In this document: positions 51,904 to 59,335 of the stretch, piece by piece
Position numbering within the stretch: the first letter of the stretch is position 1
Layout: the number at the start of each line of letters is the position of its first letter
Source: Flavobacterium sp. UBA6135
GTDB taxonomy: Bacteria > Bacteroidota > Bacteroidia > Flavobacteriales > Flavobacteriaceae
Length of the DNA: 64,000 nt
Assembly: GCF_002428305.1 (NCBI RefSeq)
Contig: NZ_DIVJ01000044.1
Location: 5,883-69,882 of the forward strand
Direction of reading: 5' to 3'
The notes under the pieces: model-generated
Told to the model about the DNA's origin: nothing
The model's input: the letters and a program-made list of their open reading frames with translations, nothing else
Database searches by the model: none
Made by a program: the position numbers and the translations under genes

Positions 51904-52407
51904 ATGATAAATGCGATGCAAATGAATGCGAATCTAACAAACACTAAAAAAAATCTTCTGAAAGTGGTCAAATATGTGGATGGAGATGGAATAATTGGAA
52001 AGGAACTTTACTCAAAAAGTGAATATGAAATACGATTATATGGTATAGATGCCCCAGAAATAAAAAACTGTCCTAAAATCATCAAAGATGAAAGAGAGCT
52101 TCAAATGCCAGCTGCACTTTTAATAAAATTAGGCTATTTATCGTATGATTTTTTTAGATCATTAATTTCAATTGGCGAAACTTTCACTTTAATACAAGAA
52201 TTAAATAATATGAATGATAGATATGGCAGACATTTAGGCTACATGGTTTTAGAAAACGGTTTAGTTTTGAATGAAATAATGATAAAAGAAGGCTATGCTA
52301 AGCCATACAATGAAGTATTCTGTGAAATGTTACCTTTGTATCAAGAATGGAATTTACAAGCTAAAATCAACTCTAAAGGTCTTTATTCCATCGTAAATAA
52401 TTTTTAA
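51904..52407 (+). CDS. Staphylococcal-nuclease-like (thermonuclease) family protein
   Basis: A 167-residue SNase-fold protein: VVKYVDGDGIIG (metal Asp) near residue 20, RLYGIDAPEIKN near 47 (catalytic Arg and Asp), and DRYGRHLGYMV near 108 (second Arg), then LNEIMIKEGYAKPY. It lacks a signal peptide, so it is intracellular as annotated; in-frame ATGs at 51913 and 51919 are alternative starts. It lies next to the right end of the element and could act in element DNA processing or defence. Confidence 0.85.
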   Translation: MINAMQMNANLTNTKKNLLKVVKYVDGDGIIGKELYSKSEYEIRLYGIDAPEIKNCPKIIKDERELQMPAALLIKLGYLSYDFFRSLISIGETFTLIQELNNMNDRYGRHLGYMVLENGLVLNEIMIKEGYAKPYNEVFCEMLPLYQEWNLQAKINSKGLYSIVNNF

Positions 52408-52411
52408 AATT

Positions 52412-52433
52412 TTGTGGGCTTAATGTGGGCTAA
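52412..52433 (+). repeat. Two tandem 11-bp iterons, right arm
   Basis: TTGTGGGCTTA then ATGTGGGCTAA, the same iteron and orientation as at 29688-29709 near the left end. Confidence 0.75.
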
Positions 52434-52444
52434 CTATTAAAATA

Positions 52445-52485
52445 AAAAACCGCAACTATCTAATTTATTGATAGTTACGGTTTTT
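52445..52485 (-). terminator. Element-borne replacement terminator for tRNA-Ala
   Basis: Minus-strand stem of about 15 bp (CCGTAACTATC with GATAGTTGCGG, one U-G pair) plus six T, starting 6 bases after the tRNA. It resembles the chromosomal terminator at 29502-29536 (shared AAAAAACCGCAACT). Confidence 0.8.
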
Positions 52486-52489
52486 AAAA

Positions 52490-52506
52490 GTGGAGAAGAT
52501 GGGGCT
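52490..52506. repeat. attR: 17-bp direct repeat within tRNA-Ala 3' end
   Basis: GTGGAGAAGATGGGGCT, identical to attL at 29537-29553; it covers the acceptor and T-arm end of the tRNA, so integration leaves the tRNA whole. Confidence 0.9.
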
Positions 52507-52564
52507 CGAACCCACGACCTTTTGGCTGCCAGCCAAACGCTCTAGCCAACTGAGCTACATCCCC
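52491..52564 (-). tRNA. tRNA-Ala (anticodon GGC)
   Basis: A 74-nt cloverleaf on minus: acceptor GGGGATG, D arm GCTC...GAGC, anticodon arm TTTGG-CTGGCAG-CCAAA (anticodon GGC, reads GCC), 5-nt variable loop, T arm GTGGG-TTCGAGC-CCCAT, discriminator A; CCA is not encoded. The G3-U70 pair that marks alanine tRNA is present. The pair 6-67 is T-T, the one flaw in the acceptor stem, and it is the same in the attL copy. This gene is the integration site of the element. Confidence 0.93.
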
Positions 52565-52676
52565 AAAGTGGTGCAAATATAAATAAATTTATCTTACTTT
52601 TTTAATTATAAATTATAAATTGCTTCTGCAAAAAATTTCGTTATAAATGCTTATTTTTACCTAAAATTTGACTTGT

Positions 52677-53435
52677 ATGTCTTCAAAAGGTACCCTTTTT
52701 ACAACCACACAAAACTCCATTGCAACCATTACTTTTGGTCATCCTGCGAGTAATTCATTTCCATCCGAATTATTACATCTTCTCACCGAAGAGCTCCATC
52801 AATTAAGTACTCGAACAGATATTACTTTAATTGTATTGCAAAGTGAAGGTCAAGGTGCTTTTTGTGCAGGAGCATCGTTTGATGAATTATTGGCTGTTTC
52901 AAATTTTGTTGAAGGCACACAATTTTTTTCCGGATTCGCCAATGTAATTAACGCCATGCGAAAATGTTCAAAACTCATTATCGGAAGAATTCACGGAAAA
53001 GCAGTTGGAGGCGGAGTTGGATTAGCAGCAGCCTGTGATTATACCTTTGCAACCCATGACAGTGCTTTGAAATTATCAGAAATTGCCATTGGAATTGGTC
53101 CGTTTGTCATTGAGCCTGTGGTCACCAAAAAAATTGGAAAAACAGCCATAGCCGAATTAACTTTATCGCCAACTGAATGGAAAACAGCAGCTTGGGGTCA
53201 TGAAAAGGGATTGTATTCAAAGGTATTTGAAACCGTTTCAGAAATGGACGACGCATTGTTTTCGTTCACAACAAAGTTGGCTTCTTATAATCCGGAAGCT
53301 TTGTCAGAAATCAAAAAAGTACTTTGGGAAGGAACCGAAAACTGGGATGTTCTTTTAAAAGAAAGAGCTGCAATTTCAGGTAAATTGGTGCTTTCTGACT
53401 TTACAAAACACGCTTTATTACAATTTAAAAAATAA
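52677..53435 (+). CDS. Enoyl-CoA hydratase/isomerase family protein
   Basis: 252 residues from the ATG at 52677 (a TTG three codons earlier is less likely). The crotonase oxyanion-hole blocks are visible: GQGAFCAGASFDELL near residue 60 and RIHGKAVGGGVGLAAACDYTFA near 105; the catalytic Glu region is KLSEIAIGIGPFVIEPVV. Crotonases hydrate or isomerise acyl-CoA in fatty-acid or branched amino-acid breakdown; the exact substrate is not readable. The first chromosomal gene after the element; its stop overlaps the next small gene (TAATG). Confidence 0.9.
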   Translation: MSSKGTLFTTTQNSIATITFGHPASNSFPSELLHLLTEELHQLSTRTDITLIVLQSEGQGAFCAGASFDELLAVSNFVEGTQFFSGFANVINAMRKCSKLIIGRIHGKAVGGGVGLAAACDYTFATHDSALKLSEIAIGIGPFVIEPVVTKKIGKTAIAELTLSPTEWKTAAWGHEKGLYSKVFETVSEMDDALFSFTTKLASYNPEALSEIKKVLWEGTENWDVLLKERAAISGKLVLSDFTKHALLQFKK

Positions 53436-53608
53436 TGAAACTACTAGTATTTCTGCAGCAAACTGCTATCGAAGAAAAATTAAAAAATGCACCCGACGGT
53501 GGGTACCAAATCGGAGTTTTAATCGGGTCGCTTATTCCTTTTATCATTCTTGTTGGTCTTGCATATTGGATGTATTATGCTGCCAAAAAAAGAAATAAAA
53601 ATTTATAG
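53435..53608 (+). CDS. Small single-pass membrane protein
   Basis: A 57-residue frame starting on the last base of the enoyl-CoA hydratase stop. It has an N-terminal Leu/Val-rich start, a polar stretch (EEKLKNAPDGGYQIG), one membrane helix (VLIGSLIPFIILVGLAYWMY) and a basic tail (AAKKRNKNL). The overlap suggests translational coupling. Function unknown; similar short proteins are common in flavobacteria. Confidence 0.75.
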   Translation: MKLLVFLQQTAIEEKLKNAPDGGYQIGVLIGSLIPFIILVGLAYWMYYAAKKRNKNL

Positions 53609-53616
53609 TCATTTAC

Positions 53617-53624
53617 TACCTTTG
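53617..53624 (+). promoter_or_regulatory. -7 promoter element (TACCTTTG) of the QueD-like gene
   Basis: TACCTTTG matches TAnnTTTG, 14 bases before the ATG at 53639. Confidence 0.55.
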
Positions 53625-53638
53625 TAAAAAATTTAACT

Positions 53639-54091
53639 ATGTCAAACATTAGAATTACCAAACAATTCAGCTTTGAAACCGGTCATGCATTGTATGGTTA
53701 TGACGGGAAATGCAAAAATGTTCACGGACATAGTTATAAATTATCTGTTACAGTTATCGGAAAGCCAATTACAGATTCCTCAAATGTAAAATTCGGAATG
53801 GTGATTGATTTTGGTGATTTGAAAAAAATTGTAAAAGAAGAAATTGTAGATGTTTTTGATCACGCCACTGTTTTTAATAAAAACACTCCACACATCGAAT
53901 TAGCAAATGAACTCAAGGAGAGAGAGCATCATGTTATTTTAGTAGATTATCAACCTACCAGCGAAAACATGGTTATTGATTTTTCAGAAAAAATAAAAGC
54001 ACGCTTGCCCAAACACATTCAATTGCATTCTTTAAAACTTCAGGAAACTGAGACTTCTTTTGCAGAATGGTATGCTTCTGATAATCAATAA
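53639..54091 (+). CDS. 6-carboxytetrahydropterin synthase / 6-pyruvoyl tetrahydropterin synthase family (QueD-like)
   Basis: A 150-residue tunnelling-fold enzyme. Zinc His ligands: FETGHALYGYDGKCKNVHGH (His near residues 15, 29 and 31); the catalytic Cys lies in GKCKN; FGMVIDFGDLK and FDHATVFN follow, and PTSENMVIDFSE holds the conserved Glu. QueD makes 6-carboxytetrahydropterin for queuosine and other 7-deazapurines from dihydroneopterin triphosphate. No other queuosine gene is in the window, so biopterin-type activity cannot be excluded. Confidence 0.88.
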   Translation: MSNIRITKQFSFETGHALYGYDGKCKNVHGHSYKLSVTVIGKPITDSSNVKFGMVIDFGDLKKIVKEEIVDVFDHATVFNKNTPHIELANELKEREHHVILVDYQPTSENMVIDFSEKIKARLPKHIQLHSLKLQETETSFAEWYASDNQ

Positions 54092-54142
54092 ATCCTTGAT
54101 TTACTATTTTAAATTCTTACTTTTAAATCAAAATTTTTATAC

Positions 54143-55255
54143 ATGACGTTAAGTTTCTGGGAGTATAAAAACTGGTTCTCCAATGTTGATTTCACCATTG
54201 TAGGAAGTGGAATTGTTGGTTTGCATTGCGGATTACGACTTCGCGAACGTTTTCCAAAGAGTAAAATTTTAATTTTAGAAAAAGGCATGTTGCCTGAGGG
54301 AGCCAGCACAAAAAATGCAGGTTTTGCTTGCTTTGGCAGTATTTCAGAAATTATTGATGATTTGAATTCGCACACCGAAGAAGAAGTCATTCAGCTCATT
54401 GAAAAAAGATGGTCCGGATTGCAATTGCTTCGAAAAAGATTAGGGGATGAAGTGATTGACCTCAAACTTTTTGGAGGTTATGAGTTGTTTTTAAAAGAAG
54501 ATGAAAGCAGCTATACTAACTGTTTGCAAAAAATTCCGTTTATCAATGATATTTTAAAACCTTTGTTTAAAACTGATGTTTTTTCAAAAGAAATCGATCG
54601 ATTTGGGTTTGAAGGCATTCATGAAAATTTAATTTTCAATCCGTTTGAAGGCCAAATTGACACTGGAAACATGATGCAAGCTTTGGTTAAAGCAACGATT
54701 CAAAATGATATTCTAATATTAAATCAACAAAAAGTTCTTGGTTTTACTTCTTCAAATGACGAAGTTGTAATTCAATTAGAAAATTTTGAATTCAAAACAA
54801 AAAAATTGTTTTTTGCCACCAACGGTTTTGCTGAAAAACTAACTGATGGCGAAGTAAAACCGGCAAGAGCTCAAGTTTTAATTACAAAACCCATACCGAA
54901 TCTTGACATCAAAGGCACGTTTCATTTGGATAAAGGTTTTTATTATTTTAGAAATTTTGGAGATCGAATTTTATTAGGCGGTGGGAGAAATTTAGATTTT
55001 GAAGGCGAAACCACCACAGAGCTTGCTCAAACAGAACAGATTCAAAACCGATTGGATTCTTTATTAAAAGAAGTTATTTTGCCCAACCAACCTTTTGAAA
55101 TTGAACACCGTTGGAGCGGCATTATGGGAATTGGTTCACACAAAAAACCCATTGTAAAAGAGATTTCAGAGAATGTTTATTGCGGGGTTCGTTTAGGTGG
55201 CATGGGCATTGCCATTGGAAGTTTAGTAGGTAAAGAATTAGCAGATTTAGTATAA
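54143..55255 (+). CDS. FAD-dependent oxidoreductase of the DAO family
   Basis: A 370-residue flavoprotein with N-terminal FAD motif FTIVGSGIVGLHCGLRLRER (residues 12-32) and ILILEKG, then GASTKNAGFACFGS near 55, a DAO-type substrate domain, and C-terminal RWSGIMGIGSHKKPIV and GVRLGGMGIAIGS. The family oxidises amines and amino acids (glycine or sarcosine oxidase-like), or repairs or modifies tRNA in MnmC-type members; which applies is not clear. Eight bases before mtgA, so likely cotranscribed. Confidence 0.86.
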   Translation: MTLSFWEYKNWFSNVDFTIVGSGIVGLHCGLRLRERFPKSKILILEKGMLPEGASTKNAGFACFGSISEIIDDLNSHTEEEVIQLIEKRWSGLQLLRKRLGDEVIDLKLFGGYELFLKEDESSYTNCLQKIPFINDILKPLFKTDVFSKEIDRFGFEGIHENLIFNPFEGQIDTGNMMQALVKATIQNDILILNQQKVLGFTSSNDEVVIQLENFEFKTKKLFFATNGFAEKLTDGEVKPARAQVLITKPIPNLDIKGTFHLDKGFYYFRNFGDRILLGGGRNLDFEGETTTELAQTEQIQNRLDSLLKEVILPNQPFEIEHRWSGIMGIGSHKKPIVKEISENVYCGVRLGGMGIAIGSLVGKELADLV

Positions 55256-55262
55256 CATTATT

Positions 55263-55943
55263 ATGATAAAAAAAATACTTCGCTTTATTGGTAAAGCAAT
55301 TTTGTGGTTTTTTGGTGTTTCAATAGTATTGGTCATCTTGTTTAAGTTTGTTCCTGTGCCGTTTACTCCATTGATGTTTATTCGTTCCATTGAACAAAAA
55401 ACTGCCGGAAAACCTATGGTTTTGAGTCACGATTGGGTTCCGATAGAAGAAATCTCTCCCAATTTGCAACGAGCAGTTATTGCCAGTGAAGATCAAAATT
55501 TTTTAAATCATAATGGTTTTGACTTCAAGGCTTTAGAAAAAGCAATGGAAAGTAATAAAAAAGGCAAAAGGTTAAGAGGTGGCAGTACTATTTCGCAACA
55601 AACCGCCAAGAATGTTTTTTTATGGCCGGGAAGAAGTTATATCCGCAAAGGATTTGAAGCTTATTTTACCGTTTTGATTGAGCTTATTTGGGGCAAAGAA
55701 CGCATCATGGAAGTGTACCTCAACAGTATAGAAATGGGTGATGGTGTTTATGGAGCTCAAGAAGCTTCGCGAGTTTGGTATCGAAAAGATGCCAAAAACC
55801 TGACTGCACATGAGGCTGCCGGAATTGCCGCTATACTTCCAAATCCAAGGAAATTTAAGGCTACAAATTCTTCGTCCTATATCAATAGACGAAAAAGTCA
55901 TATTGTTAGGCAAATGGGGTATTTGGGGAAAATCGAATATTAA
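55263..55943 (+). CDS. mtgA: Monofunctional biosynthetic peptidoglycan transglycosylase
   Basis: A 226-residue GT51 enzyme with an N-terminal membrane anchor (residues 11-30). GT51 motifs in order: ASEDQNFLNHNGFD (catalytic Glu), RGGSTISQQTAKN, RKGFEAYFTVLIEL...KERIMEVYLNSIEMG and GVYGAQEASRVWYRKDA. It polymerises lipid II glycan chains in the periplasm without a transpeptidase domain. Convergent with the prolyl oligopeptidase gene, the gap holding two palindromes and a terminator. Confidence 0.94.
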   Translation: MIKKILRFIGKAILWFFGVSIVLVILFKFVPVPFTPLMFIRSIEQKTAGKPMVLSHDWVPIEEISPNLQRAVIASEDQNFLNHNGFDFKALEKAMESNKKGKRLRGGSTISQQTAKNVFLWPGRSYIRKGFEAYFTVLIELIWGKERIMEVYLNSIEMGDGVYGAQEASRVWYRKDAKNLTAHEAAGIAAILPNPRKFKATNSSSYINRRKSHIVRQMGYLGKIEY

Positions 55944-55950
55944 AGAATGA

Positions 55951-55983
55951 AACGCTGTCAGAGTTTGGAACTTTGACAGCGTT
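55951..55983. repeat. 33-bp intergenic palindrome downstream of mtgA, copy 1
   Basis: Arms AACGCTGTCAGAGTT and AACTTTGACAGCGTT (one mismatch) with a TGG centre, 15-3-15 design. Confidence 0.88.
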
Positions 55984-56006
55984 GTAATTTGAATATTAGA
56001 TATATA

Positions 56007-56034
56007 AAAAAGCTCTTCAAATTGAAGAGCTTTT
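56007..56034. terminator. Bidirectional terminator between mtgA and the prolyl oligopeptidase gene
   Basis: AAAAGCTCTTCAA and TTGAAGAGCTTTT arms, near-perfect with a one-base centre, A and T runs on both sides. Confidence 0.85.
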
Positions 56035-56050
56035 AAATTGTAATTTTTGA

Positions 56051-56083
56051 AACCCTGTCAGAGTTTTAAACTCTGACAGGGTT
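56051..56083. repeat. 33-bp intergenic palindrome downstream of mtgA, copy 2
   Basis: Perfect arms AACCCTGTCAGAGTT and complement with a TTA centre, same design as copy 1 and the nrd palindrome. It ends 5 bases from the prolyl oligopeptidase stop. Confidence 0.9.
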
Positions 56084-56088
56084 GTAGA

Positions 56089-58209
56089 TTATTTCAGTTT
56101 TTTAACTCCCATATTAAAAAGGGTAAATGCAAAAATATCTGCTTGTTCTTCAATGGTTTTAGAAATTGGTTTTCCGGCACCATGACCGGCATTTACATCA
56201 ATTCTAATCAAAACCGGATTGGTTCCTTCGTGTTTTTCTTGAAGTTCTGCCGCAAATTTAAAACTATGAGCCGGCACTACTCTATCGTCATGATCACCTG
56301 TTGTTACTAACGTTGCCGGATAACTGGTTCCTTTTTTAACATTGTGAACCGGTGAATATCCTTTTAAATAATCAAACATTTCTTTGCTGTCATTGGCTGT
56401 TCCGTAATCATAAGCCCACCCTGCACCAGCGGTAAACGTGTGGTAACGCAACATGTCTAAAACCCCAACAGCAGGCAACGCTACTTTCATTAAATCAGGT
56501 CTTTGTGTCATAACGGCTCCAACTAATAGTCCGCCGTTTGAACCGCCACGAAGTGCCAAATAATCAGAAGAGGTGTATTTTTCTGAGATTAAATATTCTG
56601 CTGCTGCAATAAAATCATCAAAAACATTTTGTTTTTTCAGTTGTGTTCCAGCATCGTGCCATTTTTTTCCGTATTCGCCACCGCCTCTTAAATTGGGCAC
56701 CGCATAAACTCCTCCGTTTTCCAACCAAATAATATTGGCAGTGCTGAAAGAAGGTGTTAAACTCACATTAAATCCGCCGTAACCATAGAGCATAGTTGGA
56801 TTTTTTCCGTCTAATTTAATGCCTTTTTTGTGCGTAATAATCATCGGCACTTTTGTACCGTCTTTTGAGGTATAAAACACCTGTTTGCTCTCGTAGTCTT
56901 CCGGTTTGAATTCCACCTTCGGTTTTTGATATTCTTTAGAAGCTCCAGTTGTTGGATTAAAAGCATAAATGGTGTTTGGTGTCACATAATTGGTGAACGA
57001 AAAATACAAATCGGCATCTGTTTTCTTTCCGCCAAAACCGCCTGCTGAACCAACTCCGGGTAACTGAATATTTCGAATTTGCTTCCCGGAATAATCATAT
57101 TGATTTACCACAGAAACGGCATCTTTCATGTAATTGGCAAAAATGAAACCTGCTCCGGTTGATGGACTTAACACATTTTCTGTTTCAGGAATAAAATCAA
57201 CCCAGTTTTCAGGAGATGGATTGTTGAAATCCACAGTTACTAATTTTTTATTAGGAGCATTTAAATTAGTGACTATAAACAATTTAGAACCTTCATTATC
57301 CAAAACGTAATTGTCACTTTCAAAATTATTTACAACCGTAATGATCTTGCTGTTTGGTGCTTTTAAATCTTTGATATACAGCTCATTACCTGAGGTAGAG
57401 TTGGCCGCTGTAATCACTAAATAATTACCATCTTCTGTCACTCCTGCACCAACATAACGTCTTTTTTCATTTAATCCAAATACCACTTTATCCTCACTTT
57501 GAGGTGTTCCTAATTTGTGATAATATAATTTGTGTTGATCCGTTTTAGCTGAAAGTTCGCTTCCTTTTGGTTTATCATAGCTAGAATAATAAAACCCTTC
57601 ATTTTTAAGCCACCCTATTCCGCTGAATTTTACATCCAAGATGGGTTCTTCTAATTTTTCTTTAGTAAAAGCATCGATAACATGAATTTTATTCCAATCG
57701 CTTCCCGCATCTGAAGTGGAATAAGCAACAATAAAACCATCTTTTGAAAACTCCAATCCGGATAAGGAAGTAGTGCCATCTTGAGAAAAAGTATTTGGAT
57801 CTAAAAAAACTTCTTCTTTCCCGTCTGCATCTTTTCTGTATAAAACCGATTGATTTTGAAGTCCGTTATTTTTGAAATAATACGTAAAATCACCTTCTTT
57901 GAAAGGAGCTGAAATTCGTTCGTAATTCCAAACTTTTTCTAAACGCTCTTTAATTTGTTTTCTGAAAGGAATTTGATCTAAATAGCCAAAAGTTACTTCA
58001 TTTTGTGCTTTTACCCAAGCGGCTGTTTCTTCAGACATATCGTCTTCTAACCATCGATAGGGGTCATTAACTTTTGTGTCAAAATAAACATCTACAGTGT
58101 CCACTTTTTTGGTTTCAGGATAATTCAATACAATAATGTTTTGAGAACTTTCTTTGTTGCATGATATCACAATCACGGAACAAAAAAGCATAAGACTTAT
58201 GTTTTTCAT
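56089..58209 (-). CDS. Prolyl oligopeptidase (S9A) lipoprotein
   Basis: A 706-residue peptidase with a lipoprotein signal (lipobox VISC at residues 14-17). A seven-bladed beta-propeller (about 80-420) gates the alpha/beta-hydrolase domain with the nucleophile in [13 protein letters not shown], Asp in [12 protein letters not shown] and His in NAGHGAGKP, a complete triad. It cleaves proline-containing oligopeptides; the lipobox places it in the periplasm or outer membrane, where it may process imported peptides. Confidence 0.94.
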   Translation of the reverse strand: MKNISLMLFCSVIVISCNKESSQNIIVLNYPETKKVDTVDVYFDTKVNDPYRWLEDDMSEETAAWVKAQNEVTFGYLDQIPFRKQIKERLEKVWNYERISAPFKEGDFTYYFKNNGLQNQSVLYRKDADGKEEVFLDPNTFSQDGTTSLSGLEFSKDGFIVAYSTSDAGSDWNKIHVIDAFTKEKLEEPILDVKFSGIGWLKNEGFYYSSYDKPKGSELSAKTDQHKLYYHKLGTPQSEDKVVFGLNEKRRYVGAGVTEDGNYLVITAANSTSGNELYIKDLKAPNSKIITVVNNFESDNYVLDNEGSKLFIVTNLNAPNKKLVTVDFNNPSPENWVDFIPETENVLSPSTGAGFIFANYMKDAVSVVNQYDYSGKQIRNIQLPGVGSAGGFGGKKTDADLYFSFTNYVTPNTIYAFNPTTGASKEYQKPKVEFKPEDYESKQVFYTSKDGTKVPMIITHKKGIKLDGKNPTMLYGYGGFNVSLTPSFSTANIIWLENGGVYAVPNLRGGGEYGKKWHDAGTQLKKQNVFDDFIAAAEYLISEKYTSSDYLALRGGSNGGLLVGAVMTQRPDLMKVALPAVGVLDMLRYHTFTAGAGWAYDYGTANDSKEMFDYLKGYSPVHNVKKGTSYPATLVTTGDHDDRVVPAHSFKFAAELQEKHEGTNPVLIRIDVNAGHGAGKPISKTIEEQADIFAFTLFNMGVKKLK

Positions 58210-58256
58210 TTGGTTCGATTTATTTTCTCAAAAATAAGAAAGAATTATGTTAGGAT

Positions 58257-58631
58257 TTAGTTAAAAAGAGGGGTGTACTGTTTCCAATGTTTATAAATCA
58301 AAATGGCATTTAATAAAACTATCATTAACGCCACACTTAAACCCGGTAAATCAAGAAACAAATGAAATAATAGAATATTTAAAGAAATTGGCACCAACAA
58401 AATCAAAGCAAAAGCCACCCATTTTTTTAAAAGTAACATGGCTCCAATACAAATTTCTAGTACACCTACAATTGGTAAAACATAACCTGTTTCACCTAAA
58501 GAAGTCATAAAATTGCCAGCGTTTTCGGGTAATTCGGGAAGTGGAATAAAATTTAAAAATTTGTTTAATCCAAAAACAACAAGGATTAAACCTAATAAAA
58601 TTCTAACGATTAGTGTAAATTTTGAGTTCAT
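58257..58631 (-). CDS. DoxX family membrane protein
   Basis: A 124-residue protein with four membrane helices. The N-terminal VRILLGLILVVFGLNKF block and the Gly-rich VGVLEICIGAMLLLKKW in helix 2-3 are DoxX-family marks. Members take part in quinone or thiosulfate redox or stress response, but roles vary; none can be assigned here. It stands apart from its neighbours, with no clear operon. Confidence 0.85.
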   Translation of the reverse strand: MNSKFTLIVRILLGLILVVFGLNKFLNFIPLPELPENAGNFMTSLGETGYVLPIVGVLEICIGAMLLLKKWVAFALILLVPISLNILLFHLFLDLPGLSVALMIVLLNAILIYKHWKQYTPLFN

Positions 58632-58711
58632 AAAATTATTTTTTGGTTAGTTAAGGTTTTTATGTTTACCAAAATAATAAAAAATCATTGATAATTATAC
58701 AGTATAAACAA

Positions 58712-58748
58712 AATAATCTAAGCTATTTTATCAACAGCTTAGATTATT
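58712..58748 (-). terminator. Terminator of the TonB receptor operon
   Basis: 13-bp perfect stem AATAATCTAAGCT/AGCTTAGATTATT with an 11-nt loop, followed by TTTGTTT on minus, 22 bases after the lipoprotein stop. Confidence 0.85.
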
Positions 58749-58769
58749 AACATTTGTATTGTGTTTTGC

Positions 58770-59324
58770 CTAATTAATTACAATCGGGAAAACCACTTCA
58801 ATATCGGTTGAACCACCTGCATTAGTTATATTTCCTTCAGACACCCCTGCTGCATTTTTGCTTAACAAATGTCTGAGTATAACCGTGATGTTTCCGGTTC
58901 CAGGATTAGCACCGGTTACTAACAAAAATTCAAGCCCCAACGGATTGCCTTGAGAATCAAAATCAGTATAGGTAAAGTTTCCTAAACTATTTGAAATTTG
59001 ATAAAACACTTGGTGTTCTAAATCTTTTTCTTCAATTTCTTCCGTAATATTTTCCGCAGGTGATTCTAATTCGTTTAAAAACTGAATTGATCCGGCATAA
59101 GTTGTATTAACACTAAGATTTCCTGAAATTGTAATCACGGGAGGATTTGGCCCATCTCCATCTAAATCTCTTGATGTTAAAGTGATTATTTCTCCACCAC
59201 CTGTTAATGTCACAATTGCTGTTGTAATCACTTCTTCTTCAACCACCGGAGAATCGTCATTGCTACACGAATTGAACATAAAAATGGATACGAAAGCTAC
59301 TAGTACTACTTTTAAATTTTTCAT
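58770..59324 (-). CDS. Lipoprotein paired with the TonB-dependent receptor
   Basis: A 184-residue lipoprotein (lipobox NSCSN at about residue 18-22, then DDSPVVEEE). The mature part is beta-rich with acidic loops (SRDLDGDGPNPPVITISG) and a middle helix (EEIEEKDLEHQVFYQISN). It starts 12 bases after the receptor stop, so it is cotranscribed and probably a surface or periplasmic partner of the receptor; databases often name such proteins after a periplasmic-binding fold, which I cannot confirm. Confidence 0.78.
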   Translation of the reverse strand: MKNLKVVLVAFVSIFMFNSCSNDDSPVVEEEVITTAIVTLTGGGEIITLTSRDLDGDGPNPPVITISGNLSVNTTYAGSIQFLNELESPAENITEEIEEKDLEHQVFYQISNSLGNFTYTDFDSQGNPLGLEFLLVTGANPGTGNITVILRHLLSKNAAGVSEGNITNAGGSTDIEVVFPIVIN

Positions 59325-59335
59325 TTTTTGAATTT

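Larger units (their letters stand above)
29537..52506. mobile_element. tRNA-Ala-integrated mobile element (about 23 kb) with defence cargo
   Basis: Bounded by a 17-bp direct repeat of the tRNA-Ala 3' end. A tyrosine integrase lies 190 bases inside the left end and 11-bp iterons lie inside both ends. Backbone: integrase, two HTH proteins, VirE_N/DUF3987 protein. Cargo: a methyltransferase-helicase-nuclease operon, a toxin-antitoxin-chaperone set, AbiF with its RNA, and a thermonuclease. No relaxase or conjugation gene is visible, so it is an integrative or mobilisable element rather than a self-transmissible ICE. Genes inside are more AT-rich than the flanking chromosome by eye. Confidence 0.9.

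Noticed and set aside
29537..52506. Self-transmissible conjugative element or prophage
   Set aside because: No relaxase, coupling protein, tra genes, terminase, portal or capsid genes are visible between the att sites.
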